The notes below the pieces were generated by a model. It saw only the letters and a list, made by a program, of their open reading frames with translations. It had not been told where the DNA came from and made no database searches. The position numbers and the translations under genes were made by a program. DNA of 64,000 nt, from contig NZ_CACSKB010000015.1 in assembly GCF_902706225.1 (NCBI RefSeq), forward strand, positions 1 through 64,000, in the 5' to 3' direction. Source of the stretch: Microbacterium sp. 18062 (GTDB taxonomy: Bacteria > Actinomycetota > Actinomycetes > Actinomycetales > Microbacteriaceae). Positions 1 to 7,909 of this stretch are shown in pieces. Position 1 is the stretch's first letter. Each line of letters starts with the position of its first letter.

Positions 1-7
1 GGGAGGG

Positions 8-1612
8 TCAGCGGCCGGGACGGGACGGGGGCGACGGATCGACGACCCGGGCGAGGCGGCGGGCCAGGCGCACGAGCGCGATGTCGGTCCCGCTGCGCGA
101 GACCAGGCACACCCCCACCGGCGCGGGGCCCTGCTGCGAGCGCACGGTGAGCAGCGGCGCCGAGAGGGCGGGGAGCCCGCCGATGGCGGCGGGCGTCGTC
201 ATCCGCAGGGTCGCCTGGCGCACGGCGTCGATGCGCGCGCCGTCGGCGGTGCGCGTGGGCGCGGGGCCCGGCGCGGTCGGCAGCAGCAGCACGGCGTCGC
301 GCACGAGGTCCTGCACATGGGCGCGCAGGTCTTCGAGGGTCGCGCGGGCGGCCGCCTCGGCGGCGGGGGTCACCTCGCTCGCGAGCCGGAACCGCTCGGC
401 GACCGCGGCGCCCGTGGCCCCCGGGTGCGCGCGCAGCCACTCCGCGTTGTTGCGCCAGGCCTCCGCGGCCTGCACGGTGCGGAACGGCTCGAAGTAGTCG
501 TCGAGCGCGCCGATCTCGACCCGGCGGAGCACGGGCGGATCATCGGATGCGGCCAGCCGGGCCAGCAGCGCGTCGAACGCCGCGCGGGTGTCGGACTCGA
601 CCGCATCCATCACCTCGTCGGGCACGACGAAGCGCCAGGGCAGGTCGTCTCCGGACTCGCCGTAGACGCTCTCGGTCGAGGCCGAGCCGTCGTAGCTCAG
701 GCACCAGTCCACGACCCGCTGGAGCGTGTCGCCGTCGCGGGTCAGCCAGCCCACCGTGTCGAACGACTGCGCGAGCGGCAGCATCCCCTGCCGCGGCACG
801 AGGTCGTGCGTCGTGCGCAGACCCCAGATGCCCTGGTACGACGCCGGCACCCGCACGGAACCGGCGGTGTCGGTGGCGAGGCCGATCTCCGCCTGCCCGG
901 TCGCGACGGCCGTCGCCGGACCGCTCGACGATCCCCCGGGGAGCGCCCCGGGGAGCGCCCCGTTGGGCGGGGTCCCGTAGTGCGCGTTGTCGCCGGCGAT
1001 CGAGTAGGCGAACTCGTCGGTGCGGGCGATGCCGCGCAGCGACGCGCCGCCGCGGAGGAGGTCGGCGACCGCCGGGGCCGTGGTGGTCTCGGGCCGCGCC
1101 GACTCGAGGAACGCGGGATTCCCCGCGCCGATCCGATAGCCCTTGATCGCGAACAGGTCCTTCACCGCGACGGTGAGCCCGGCCAGCGGCCCCTCCCACG
1201 CGCCCTGGAAGAGCGGGTCGCCCACCGTCCGCCACACCGATCGGTCGAGGGCCTGCGCGCGCGGGGTCACGTGCGCGGCGGCGATCAGCCACCGTCCGTC
1301 GGTGCGCCGCCACACCTGCGTCTGCAGGCCGGTGCCGCCGCCGTGATACCGCGAGATCGACACGAGCAGCGCCAGGTCGTCGCCGAGCGGCCGGTACTCG
1401 ATGCGTTCGATCTCGCGCGGGGGCACGCCGCCGCGGACGCCCCGGAACGCGCTGATCGCGTCGTGGCCGACGAGCAGCCCCGCCCCGTCGCCGCGGAGCG
1501 TCTCAGGGCCGGGCGCGAACATCTCGTCGAGCACGGCGAGGTCGTTGTCGAGCACGGCCCGCTCGTACCGGTCGAACGCGTCGAACAGCGCTCCGGGGAT
1601 CTCCGCGCTCAT
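8..1612 (-). CDS. AtzH-like domain fused to amidase-signature hydrolase
   Basis: The 534-residue protein begins with an AtzH/DUF3225-type domain (about residues 5-120), followed by an amidase-signature enzyme. Lys151 in AVKDLF, the serine-rich GGSSSG (226-231) and Ser252 in DTAGSVRVPAS form the expected Lys-Ser-Ser triad. The family hydrolyses C-N amide bonds; AtzH proteins partner the biuret/carboxybiuret amidase AtzE, so a small ureido or amide substrate is plausible. ATG at 1612 was chosen because it overlaps the formamidase stop (ATGA) and starts the AtzH domain; the frame stays open upstream to 1894. It is the third gene of an allantoinase operon. A 12-bp duplication near 937-960 gives GALPGALPG. 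The substrate is unproven. Confidence 0.88.
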   Translation of the reverse strand: MSAEIPGALFDAFDRYERAVLDNDLAVLDEMFAPGPETLRGDGAGLLVGHDAISAFRGVRGGVPPREIERIEYRPLGDDLALLVSISRYHGGGTGLQTQVWRRTDGRWLIAAAHVTPRAQALDRSVWRTVGDPLFQGAWEGPLAGLTVAVKDLFAIKGYRIGAGNPAFLESARPETTTAPAVADLLRGGASLRGIARTDEFAYSIAGDNAHYGTPPNGALPGALPGGSSSGPATAVATGQAEIGLATDTAGSVRVPASYQGIWGLRTTHDLVPRQGMLPLAQSFDTVGWLTRDGDTLQRVVDWCLSYDGSASTESVYGESGDDLPWRFVVPDEVMDAVESDTRAAFDALLARLAASDDPPVLRRVEIGALDDYFEPFRTVQAAEAWRNNAEWLRAHPGATGAAVAERFRLASEVTPAAEAAARATLEDLRAHVQDLVRDAVLLLPTAPGPAPTRTADGARIDAVRQATLRMTTPAAIGGLPALSAPLLTVRSQQGPAPVGVCLVSRSGTDIALVRLARRLARVVDPSPPSRPGR

Positions 1613-2811
1613 CGACCGCCCTCCGCATCCGACGGGTCGCCGTGCGGGTGTGCGCCGAGCACAGGAGATCTCCCCAATACAGGACGATCGGCCGAGGATC
1701 CTCCTGTTCCCGGTAGATCTCCTGTCTCGGGCACGGCGGCGAAATCGGCGAGGCGGATGCGGGCGTGCACGCCGCAGACGATGTCCACGACCTGCGAGAT
1801 GTCGAAGTCGGTGGCCGCCGACAGGTACGCGTAGGCGAGGTGCTCCGCCATCCCGTACCGGGCCTCGAGGAGGGCCAGCGCCGCGCGCACGCACCGGCGC
1901 ATCGCCTCGCCGAGATCGGGGTCGAGCCCGGTCGGCACGAGGTAATCGGCCGTGCGCACGAGGGGACCCGCGACCTCACCGAACGCGGCGAGCGCCTCCG
2001 CGCGCGGCACGACCTCGAACCGGAGCGTCGCGCGCAGCGAGGCCTCGAGCGCCGTCAGCGCCACCTCTCCGTCGCCCTGCGCGAAGTGCGGATCTCCGAC
2101 GTAGGCGAGCGCGCCCGGCACCTGCACCGGCAGGTAGAGCACGGTGCCCTCGACGAGCAGCTTGATGTCGATGTTGCCGCCGTGGGAGCCGGGGGGCACC
2201 GAGTGGGGGCGCTCGGCGGCGGCGACGGCGACGCCCATCGTGCCGAGGAAGGGCGCCAGCGGGAACTCCACGACACGGTCTCCGCCGTCGGCGAGCGGCA
2301 GCACGCCGACGAGCCCGCACGGCCGGGACTCGACGGGCGTGAACACGCTCACGTTGTGCGCGCCGCGCGGCAGCTCGCCGGCGAGCGCGCCCTTGCCGTG
2401 CCGGTTCGAGATCACGCCGTACGGCACGCGCGGAACGAGCGTCTCGACCGTGATCTTCAGCAGGTCGCCGACCTCGGCCCCCTCGACGTGGACGGGTCCG
2501 GTCACGACGTGCGGACCGTCGGCCGACACGTCCCGCGAGAGCTCACGGGCGATCTCGATCGCATCGTGCAGCACGGCGTCCGCCTCGACGCCGTGCCCGG
2601 TGAAGTAGGCGAGCGGATCCTTGCCCTGATCCTCGAGGATGCCCTCGTGACTGACCGTGTCGATCGTCACGGTCTCGCCCGAGGCGATCCGCAGCACCGG
2701 TGCGTCGGTCGCGCACGGCAGTCGCCCCCAGAACACCGCGCCGACGCTCGCCGGCAGGTAGTGGTCGCCCGGGGCGGGCCCGACGCCCCGCTGCAGGATG
2801 TCGAATGTCAT
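1609..2811 (-). CDS. Acetamidase/formamidase family protein
   Basis: This 400-residue protein belongs to the acetamidase/formamidase (FmdA_AmdA) family, which releases ammonia from short amides. The family core runs from about residue 10 to 350 and includes SHGGNIDIK and a GDPHFAQGDGEV segment typical of the fold. It overlaps allantoinase upstream and the AtzH-amidase downstream, each by ATGA, so the three are translationally coupled. That context suggests a role in recovering nitrogen from purine-derived amides; formamide itself is not proven. The last ~40 residues (Gly/Ser/Pro-rich) are encoded across a palindromic repeat and look like an added tail rather than family sequence. Confidence 0.88.
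   Translation of the reverse strand: MTFDILQRGVGPAPGDHYLPASVGAVFWGRLPCATDAPVLRIASGETVTIDTVSHEGILEDQGKDPLAYFTGHGVEADAVLHDAIEIARELSRDVSADGPHVVTGPVHVEGAEVGDLLKITVETLVPRVPYGVISNRHGKGALAGELPRGAHNVSVFTPVESRPCGLVGVLPLADGGDRVVEFPLAPFLGTMGVAVAAAERPHSVPPGSHGGNIDIKLLVEGTVLYLPVQVPGALAYVGDPHFAQGDGEVALTALEASLRATLRFEVVPRAEALAAFGEVAGPLVRTADYLVPTGLDPDLGEAMRRCVRAALALLEARYGMAEHLAYAYLSAATDFDISQVVDIVCGVHARIRLADFAAVPETGDLPGTGGSSADRPVLGRSPVLGAHPHGDPSDAEGGR
1655..1730. repeat. Palindromic element (family A, copy 1) inside a gene 3' end
   Basis: Arms ACAGGAGATCT (1661-1671) and AGATCTCCTGT (1715-1725) are perfectly complementary and extend outward to CCGAG (1655-1659) and CTCGG (1726-1730). The interior has its own partial symmetry around ACAGGA/TCCTCCTGT. 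Unlike the other copies it lies inside coding sequence and encodes the last part of the formamidase. Confidence 0.75.
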
Positions 2812-4214
2812 GCTCGTTCCTCTCCGACGCGATGCACGCTCGCGCCCGGCGCCGAAGCCCCCGACCCTTCGGTCCCCGCCACCGCGGAGGGCGCGAGGAG
2901 CTCCCTCCCCGAACGGACGAGCACGCCGTCTCCGCGACGGTACACCGATTCGCCGCGCAGGTACGTCGTGTCGACGATGCCGGTGAGCGTCCGTCCGTCC
3001 CAGGGCGACATCGGGTTGCGGTACTCGAGCGCCTCGGCGCGCACCGTGAAGGTCTCGTCCGGCCGGAACACCGCGAGGTGGGCAGGTAGCCCGGCCTCGA
3101 TGCGCCCGAGTCCCCCGAGGCCCGCGATCCGCGCCGGCCCGGTGGTCATCAGCGGCAGGATGCGCTCGAGCGGGATGCCGCGCGCCCGCGCCGCGGTGTG
3201 CACGGCCGAGAGCCCCGTCTGCAGTCCCGCGATCCCGCCCCACGAGAGCCCGAAGTCGGGCTCGCTCTTGAGCGCCACGGTCGAGGGCGAGTGGTCGCTC
3301 ACGATCGCGTCGATCGCGCCGTCGACCACTCCCGCCCAGAGCAGGTCCTGGTTGGCGCGGTCGCGGATGGGCGGGCAGCACTTGAAGGCGCCGCCGCCGT
3401 CCGGAACGTCCGCGGCGTCGAGGGTCAGGTAGTGCGGGCACGTCTCGACCGTGATGCGCACGCCCTCCGCCTTGGCCGCACGCACATCCTCGAGGGCCGT
3501 CCCGTCGGAGACGTGCACGATGTGCACGCGCGCGCCGGTGCGACGGGCGGTCTCGATGACGAGCCGGATGGCGTCGCGCTCGCTCTCCGGCGGACGCGAC
3601 GCCAGGAAGTCGCGGTAGTGCACGCCGAGCGGTCCGTCCGCGTGCAGATGGGCGGGGTCCTCGGCGTGCACGATCAGCAGACCGTCGAACGCGGCGAGCT
3701 CGGTGAGCGCGCGGTCGAGCCCCACGGCGTCGAGGTACCCGAACTCGTCGATCCCGGAGGGCGAGAGGAAGCACTTGAACCCGACGACTCCGGCGTCGGC
3801 GAGCTCGCGCAGCGACCCGAGGTTCTCCGGCACGGCGCCGCCCCAGTATCCGACGTCGACCGCGAGCTTGCCCGCGGCGGCGGCCCGCTTGGCGGCGAGG
3901 GCCGCGGGCGTCGTGGTCACGGGATCGCTGTTCAGGGGCATGTCCAGCAGCGTCGTCACCCCGCCCGCGGCGGCCGCGGCCGTGCCGGTGGCGAAGCCCT
4001 CCCACTCGGTGCGGCCCGGCTCGTCGAGGTGCACGTGCGAGTCGACGAGTCCGGGCAGCAGCACGGCGTCGTCCGGCAGCACGGTGTCCGCATCCGGGTC
4101 GAACGCGTCGATCGCGGCGATGCGACCCCCGTCGACCCGCACGGTCGCCGGGGCGAACCGGCCGCCGAGGAACACCCGGCGCGCGGCGAACGCGGCGGAG
4201 GGGGATGATGTCAT
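2808..4214 (-). CDS. allB: Allantoinase
   Basis: A 468-residue cyclic amidohydrolase that opens the allantoin ring to give allantoate. The dinuclear metal site is visible: HVH at 60-62, carboxylated Lys147 in GFKCFL, His183 in VHAED, His231/234 in HIVHVSD and Asp307 in VSDHSPS. These motifs separate it from dihydropyrimidinase and match AllB/PucH. ATG 4214 gives a normal-length N terminus; an in-frame ATG at 4265 would add 17 residues and seems unlikely. It is the first gene of the allantoinase-formamidase-amidase operon and diverges from uraD across about 110 bp. Confidence 0.92.
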   Translation of the reverse strand: MTSSPSAAFAARRVFLGGRFAPATVRVDGGRIAAIDAFDPDADTVLPDDAVLLPGLVDSHVHLDEPGRTEWEGFATGTAAAAAGGVTTLLDMPLNSDPVTTTPAALAAKRAAAAGKLAVDVGYWGGAVPENLGSLRELADAGVVGFKCFLSPSGIDEFGYLDAVGLDRALTELAAFDGLLIVHAEDPAHLHADGPLGVHYRDFLASRPPESERDAIRLVIETARRTGARVHIVHVSDGTALEDVRAAKAEGVRITVETCPHYLTLDAADVPDGGGAFKCCPPIRDRANQDLLWAGVVDGAIDAIVSDHSPSTVALKSEPDFGLSWGGIAGLQTGLSAVHTAARARGIPLERILPLMTTGPARIAGLGGLGRIEAGLPAHLAVFRPDETFTVRAEALEYRNPMSPWDGRTLTGIVDTTYLRGESVYRRGDGVLVRSGRELLAPSAVAGTEGSGASAPGASVHRVGEERA

Positions 4215-4312
4215 GCCGCTCACGCTAGGAGACTCGCGTTTCGCGAATGTAACCAGGGCCAACATCCTCGTGCACGGCTCGTCGGCGAAACCCGCACGTC
4301 ACCCGCGCGCAC

Positions 4313-4318
4313 TAGGGT
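4313..4318 (+). promoter_or_regulatory. -10 box TAGGGT, leaderless promoter of uraD
   Basis: TAGGGT lies 7 nt before ATG 4326, so transcription should begin at or next to the start codon. No Shine-Dalgarno sequence is present. Confidence 0.6.
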
Positions 4319-4325
4319 GGCCGGC

Positions 4326-4850
4326 ATGCAGCTCGACGAGTTCAACTCCCTCGATCCGGCCGCCGCGACACAGACGGTCTCGGTCTGGGCGGCGATCCCC
4401 GGCTGGGTCGATGCGATCGTCGCCGCGCGGCCGTACCTCACGGTCGACGCCCTCGCCGCCTACGCGGGCGCGCTCGCCGAGGTGTGGTCGCGGGCGGACC
4501 TGGATGCGGCGCTCGCGCACCATCCTCGGATCGGTGAGAAGCCTTCCGGCACCGGCGCGGAGGCTGCCGCCTCGCGGTCGGAGCAGGCGTCGATGGCCGC
4601 CGCCGCGGATGATGTCACCGCCGCGATCGCCGTGGGCAACGTCGCGTACGAGGAGCGGTTCGGCCGCGTGTTCCTGATCCGCGCCGCGGGGCGCTCTCCC
4701 GAGGAGATGTTCGCAGAGCTGACCCGGCGCCTCGGCGGCGACGACGAGACCGAGGCGCGCGAGGCGACGCGCCAGCTGGCCGAGATCGCCCTGCTGCGCC
4801 TGCGCAACACGATCGAGGCGGATGCGGCCGAGCCGGAGGAGGCGGAATGA
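4326..4850 (+). CDS. uraD: OHCU decarboxylase
   Basis: This 174-residue protein is 2-oxo-4-hydroxy-4-carboxy-5-ureidoimidazoline decarboxylase, the third step from urate to S-allantoin. The family hallmark HHPRIGE is at residues 65-71 with the catalytic His, and SEQASM follows at 85-90. ATG 4326 is preferred over an in-frame GTG at 4317 because that GTG lies inside the -10 box. Its stop overlaps the uraH start by ATGA, so the two enzymes are made together. The acidic tail after about residue 160 is probably disordered. Confidence 0.93.
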   Translation: MQLDEFNSLDPAAATQTVSVWAAIPGWVDAIVAARPYLTVDALAAYAGALAEVWSRADLDAALAHHPRIGEKPSGTGAEAAASRSEQASMAAAADDVTAAIAVGNVAYEERFGRVFLIRAAGRSPEEMFAELTRRLGGDDETEAREATRQLAEIALLRLRNTIEADAAEPEEAE

Positions 4851-5179
4851 CCCACCTGACCACACACATCCTCGATGCGACCGCCGGCGCACCCGCCGCC
4901 TCCGTGGCCGTATCGCTGCACCGGCACGCGGCCGGCGGCACGCTGCATCCGATCGCCGAGGGGCTCACGGACGCCGACGGACGGCTCGCCCTCGGACCCG
5001 ACCTGCTCGACCCGGGAATGTACGCGCTGACCTTCGCGACGGGCGCGTACTTCGCCGACCGTGACACCGAGAGCTTCTACCCGCTCGTCACCATCACCTT
5101 CACGGTCGTCGACGATCGGCACTACCACGTGCCCCTGCTGCTGAGCCCGTTCTCGTACTCCACCTACCGCGGCAGCTGA
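4847..5179 (+). CDS. uraH: 5-hydroxyisourate hydrolase
   Basis: A 110-residue transthyretin-like enzyme that hydrolyses 5-hydroxyisourate, the direct uricase product, to OHCU. His7 (THILD), Arg46 (ADGRLALG), His94 (HYHVPLLLSP) and the C-terminal YRGS (107-110) are all present; the last motif separates true HIU hydrolases from transthyretin. The length is standard. It follows uraD with a 4-nt overlap, so hydrolase and decarboxylase are co-translated. Confidence 0.95.
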   Translation: MTHLTTHILDATAGAPAASVAVSLHRHAAGGTLHPIAEGLTDADGRLALGPDLLDPGMYALTFATGAYFADRDTESFYPLVTITFTVVDDRHYHVPLLLSPFSYSTYRGS

Positions 5180-5195
5180 GGCGGCGCGGGAGTCG

Positions 5196-5279
5196 CTACC
5201 CGATCTCCTCGACCTCCGTATGGGCGAGGGCGGCGAACCTGCGGTCGTCGAGAGACGGGTGCGCTGCGGATGCGGTCAC
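5196..5279 (-). CDS. Possible 27-residue leaderless ORF or gene remnant
   Basis: GTG 5279 opens a 27-codon frame ending at TAG 5196, containing LDDRRFAALAHTEVEEIG. A TAGAAT -10 box (plus-strand 5286-5291) lies 6 nt upstream, the same layout as other leaderless genes here. The product is acidic with normal high-GC codons, but it stops where a longer protein would be expected to continue. It may be the preserved start of a deleted gene, or a real mini-protein. No family can be assigned with certainty. Confidence 0.3.
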   Translation of the reverse strand: MTASAAHPSLDDRRFAALAHTEVEEIG

Positions 5280-5368
5280 CGGCCGATTCTACGGACGCGA
5301 GGCGTACGGCCAAGCACGAGGTGCGGCGTCACAGGCCTCGCACGCGGGCGCGCCGCCCGAGTGCCCGG

Positions 5369-6865
5369 TCAGTCCCGTTGCTCGCCGCCCGAGCCGGACG
5401 AGTCCGGCTCGGCGTCCTCCGTCCCGAGCAGCTGCGTCTGGATGAGCCCGGTGCCCTCGGCCTCGGGGTGCACGAGAGCCGCTGCCGCCGGCCCGCGCAC
5501 CGCATCGTGGGCGCTGATCGCCGCAGCGTCCGTCTCGGTGCGGAACGCATCCTGGTTCAGCAGCAGGTTCAGCAGGATCGCGGTGATCGCCCCCGCGCTG
5601 ATGCCGGAGTCGAAGATCAGGGTGAACCAGTCGGGGAACTGGTCGTAGATCGTGGGGGTCACGGTCGGCAGGAGTGCGACGCCGATCGAGATCGCGACGA
5701 TCAGCACGTTCTTGTTGTTGAACCGCACCTTCGCGAGGGTCCGGATGCCGGATGCCGCCACCATCCCGAACAGGGCGATGCCCGCCCCGCCCAGCACGGC
5801 GCGCGGCACGCCCTCCACGATCATCGAGATCTTGGGGATGAGACCGAGCACGACCAGGATGACACCGGCCATGGTCGCGACGTAGCGCGAGCGCACCCCG
5901 GTGAGCGAGACGAGCCCGACGTTCTGCGCGAAGGCCGTGTAGGGGAAGGTGTTGAAGACCCCGCCGATGACCGTGCCGAGACCATCGGCGCGGAGTCCGT
6001 CGGCCAGCTGCTTGCGGCCCACCGGCTTGTCGACGATCTCGCCGACGGCGATCATGTCCCCCGTGGTCTCGGTCATGATGACGATGCCCACGATGATCAT
6101 CGAGACGATCGAGGCGACCTGGAAGGTCGGAAGGCCGAAGTGGAACGGCGTCACGACGGCGAACCAGGCGGCGTCGCCCACGCCCGACCAGTCCACCATC
6201 CCCGGCACGAAGAGGGCCACGATCGTTCCGATGATCAGCCCCAGCAGGACCGAGACGCGGGCGAGGGCCGCGGGGGCGAACCGCTCGATCAGCACGATGA
6301 ACAGCAGCGTTCCGACGGCGAAGGCGACGTTGACGGGAGGTGCGCCGTCCTCCGAGCCGTCGATGATCCAGTTCGCCGCGACCCGCATGAGCGAGAGCCC
6401 GATGATGAGGATGACGGTCCCCGTCACGATCGGCGGGAAGAACCGCAGCAGCTGCGAGAAGAAGGGGGCCACGACGATCATGAACAGGCCGCACGCGATC
6501 GTGGCGCCGAACACGGCCTGGATGCCCTCGCTCTGCCCGATCGCGATCATGGGCCCGACCGCGGCGAAGGTCACGCCCTGCATGAGCGGCAGCCGTACCC
6601 CGAACCGCCAGAACCCGACCGACTGGATGATGGTCGCGATGCCGGCGACGAACAGGTCGGCGCTGATCAGGAAGGCCAGGTCGGCCGAGGAGTAGCCGAG
6701 CGCGCCGCCGACGATGAGCGGCACGGCGACCGCGCCCGCATACATCGCCATGACGTGCTGCAGCCCCAGCGGGAACAGGCGTGCCAGCGGCGGGATGCCG
6801 TCGACCGTGTTCTCGTCGGGTCTGCGCGGCCTTCTGGCTCTCTTCTGCTTCGTTTCCGGGGACAT
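5369..6865 (-). CDS. NCS2 family urate/xanthine permease
   Basis: A 498-residue nucleobase:cation symporter-2 protein with about 13-14 membrane segments. QHVMAMYAGAVAVP near the N terminus is the NCS2 signature, and the NTFPYTAFAQNVGL region matches the branch carrying urate and xanthine. It imports purines in symport with a cation. The tail after about residue 455 is hydrophilic (Asp/Glu/Gly/Ser). It lies between uraH and the XRE-cupin regulator and has TTAAG-type operator copies in its upstream region, so expression with uricase is likely. Urate is the favoured substrate from context; xanthine cannot be excluded. Confidence 0.9.
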   Translation of the reverse strand: MSPETKQKRARRPRRPDENTVDGIPPLARLFPLGLQHVMAMYAGAVAVPLIVGGALGYSSADLAFLISADLFVAGIATIIQSVGFWRFGVRLPLMQGVTFAAVGPMIAIGQSEGIQAVFGATIACGLFMIVVAPFFSQLLRFFPPIVTGTVILIIGLSLMRVAANWIIDGSEDGAPPVNVAFAVGTLLFIVLIERFAPAALARVSVLLGLIIGTIVALFVPGMVDWSGVGDAAWFAVVTPFHFGLPTFQVASIVSMIIVGIVIMTETTGDMIAVGEIVDKPVGRKQLADGLRADGLGTVIGGVFNTFPYTAFAQNVGLVSLTGVRSRYVATMAGVILVVLGLIPKISMIVEGVPRAVLGGAGIALFGMVAASGIRTLAKVRFNNKNVLIVAISIGVALLPTVTPTIYDQFPDWFTLIFDSGISAGAITAILLNLLLNQDAFRTETDAAAISAHDAVRGPAAAALVHPEAEGTGLIQTQLLGTEDAEPDSSGSGGEQRD

Positions 6866-6910
6866 GGCACTCCTCGCGTGGTCGGACGAACGGGATGTCG
6901 GTGCTCAGGA

Positions 6911-6963
6911 GTGAAGCTAGGACTTAACGAGGACACCCCGGCAGTGTTAAGGGAGAACTTAAC
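6911..6963 (-). promoter_or_regulatory. Two operator-like sites upstream of the permease gene
   Basis: On the minus strand TTAAGTCCTAGCTTCAC (plus 6911-6927) nearly repeats the uricase-side motif. At 6947-6963 TTAAGGGAGAACTTAAC is a near-perfect palindrome (TTAAG/CTTAA arms). They lie about 46 and 82 bp before the permease start. The 6866-7065 gap holds no gene. Confidence 0.55.
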
Positions 6964-7065
6964 GACGCTGTTACGTCCGCGAAACGGCGTCCCATCCGAC
7001 CGCCGCGGAGCATGGGACGACCGTCACGAACGCCGACCGGGGCACACGGTGCTCAGCACGCGGAG

Positions 7066-7734
7066 TCAGCCGACAACGCCGTCGATCGAGCGCAGTGTCA
7101 GCCACACGGCGACCGCGGTGGCATCCGCCGACTCGTTCACGACACGATGCGGCCGGGTCGCCCAGAACGCGAGCGATCCGCCGGGGCCGAGCTCGACGCT
7201 GCCCTCCGAGAACTCGAACCGCAGCGTGCCGGTCACGACACTGCCCATCTCGTAGCCGGAGTGCACCAGCATCGCCCCGTCGACGCTCGACGCGGTCAAC
7301 GGAGGGTACGTGGACTCGAACAGGTCGATGCCCTCGAACGCGACGGGCGTCAGCCTGCGGTAGACGACCCCCTGCCCGAGGATCGTGGAGTCGACGACTC
7401 CGGGAGCGGCGACCTTGACGCCGGGGATGGGCTCGGCGACCGCGACGGCGTCCAGCTCCACGGGCCTGAGCACGTCGTAGTCGTCGAAGATGGCCGACAC
7501 CGGCACCCCGATGACGCCGACGATCTCGATCAGACGGTTGACCGAGGGCTGCATGACACCGGTCTCGATCTGCGACAGAGCGCTGGACGAGATCCCCACG
7601 GCCTCGGCGACCGAGGCGAGCGAACGCCCGGATGCGGTCCGTAGCTGTCGCAGCCTCGATCCGATGCCGATCGCCGCCTCGCTGCGTTCAGGCAACGGCG
7701 TCTCCTCAATGCTCACCGAAAGGTCTCGAGGCAT
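7066..7734 (-). CDS. XRE-family regulator with cupin domain
   Basis: A 222-residue protein with an N-terminal helix-turn-helix (about residues 25-80, SVAEAVGISSSALSQIETG) and a C-terminal cupin domain (about 145-215) that would sense a small ligand. Proteins of this layout often control catabolic operons. It sits between the permease and uricase, whose upstream regions share a TTAAG(N6)CTT motif, so it is the obvious candidate to bind that motif in response to urate or a breakdown product. ATG 7734 is used; a GTG at 7719 is an alternative start. Whether it represses or activates cannot be told from sequence. Confidence 0.85.
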   Translation of the reverse strand: MPRDLSVSIEETPLPERSEAAIGIGSRLRQLRTASGRSLASVAEAVGISSSALSQIETGVMQPSVNRLIEIVGVIGVPVSAIFDDYDVLRPVELDAVAVAEPIPGVKVAAPGVVDSTILGQGVVYRRLTPVAFEGIDLFESTYPPLTASSVDGAMLVHSGYEMGSVVTGTLRFEFSEGSVELGPGGSLAFWATRPHRVVNESADATAVAVWLTLRSIDGVVG

Positions 7735-7832
7735 CCTACGATGCGCGCCGCCCCGACTGCTGCCCCACATGCACCCCGGGGTGCATGTGATCGAAACAAC
7801 CCCGTCACCGCGGCGCAACCACACGAGGGAGG

Positions 7833-7869
7833 TTAAGGGATAGCTTCATTCCTTAAGCGATGGCTTCAT
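7833..7869 (+). promoter_or_regulatory. Tandem operator-like repeats upstream of uricase
   Basis: TTAAGGGATAGCTTCAT (7833-7849) and TTAAGCGATGGCTTCAT (7853-7869) are direct repeats with starts 20 bp apart, about two helical turns. An overlapping palindrome TTAAGGGA...TCCTTAA spans 7833-7856. The sites end 40 bp before the uricase start. Confidence 0.6.
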
Positions 7870-7909
7870 ACCGCCCCGTGCCATCCGCGAACACCGAAGG
7901 AGAGCACCC

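Noticed and set aside
5270-7255. 661-codon open frame on the plus strand
   Set aside because: It is antisense to the NCS2 permease and regulator; the product is an Asp/His/Arg-rich string with no domain. High GC keeps such frames open.
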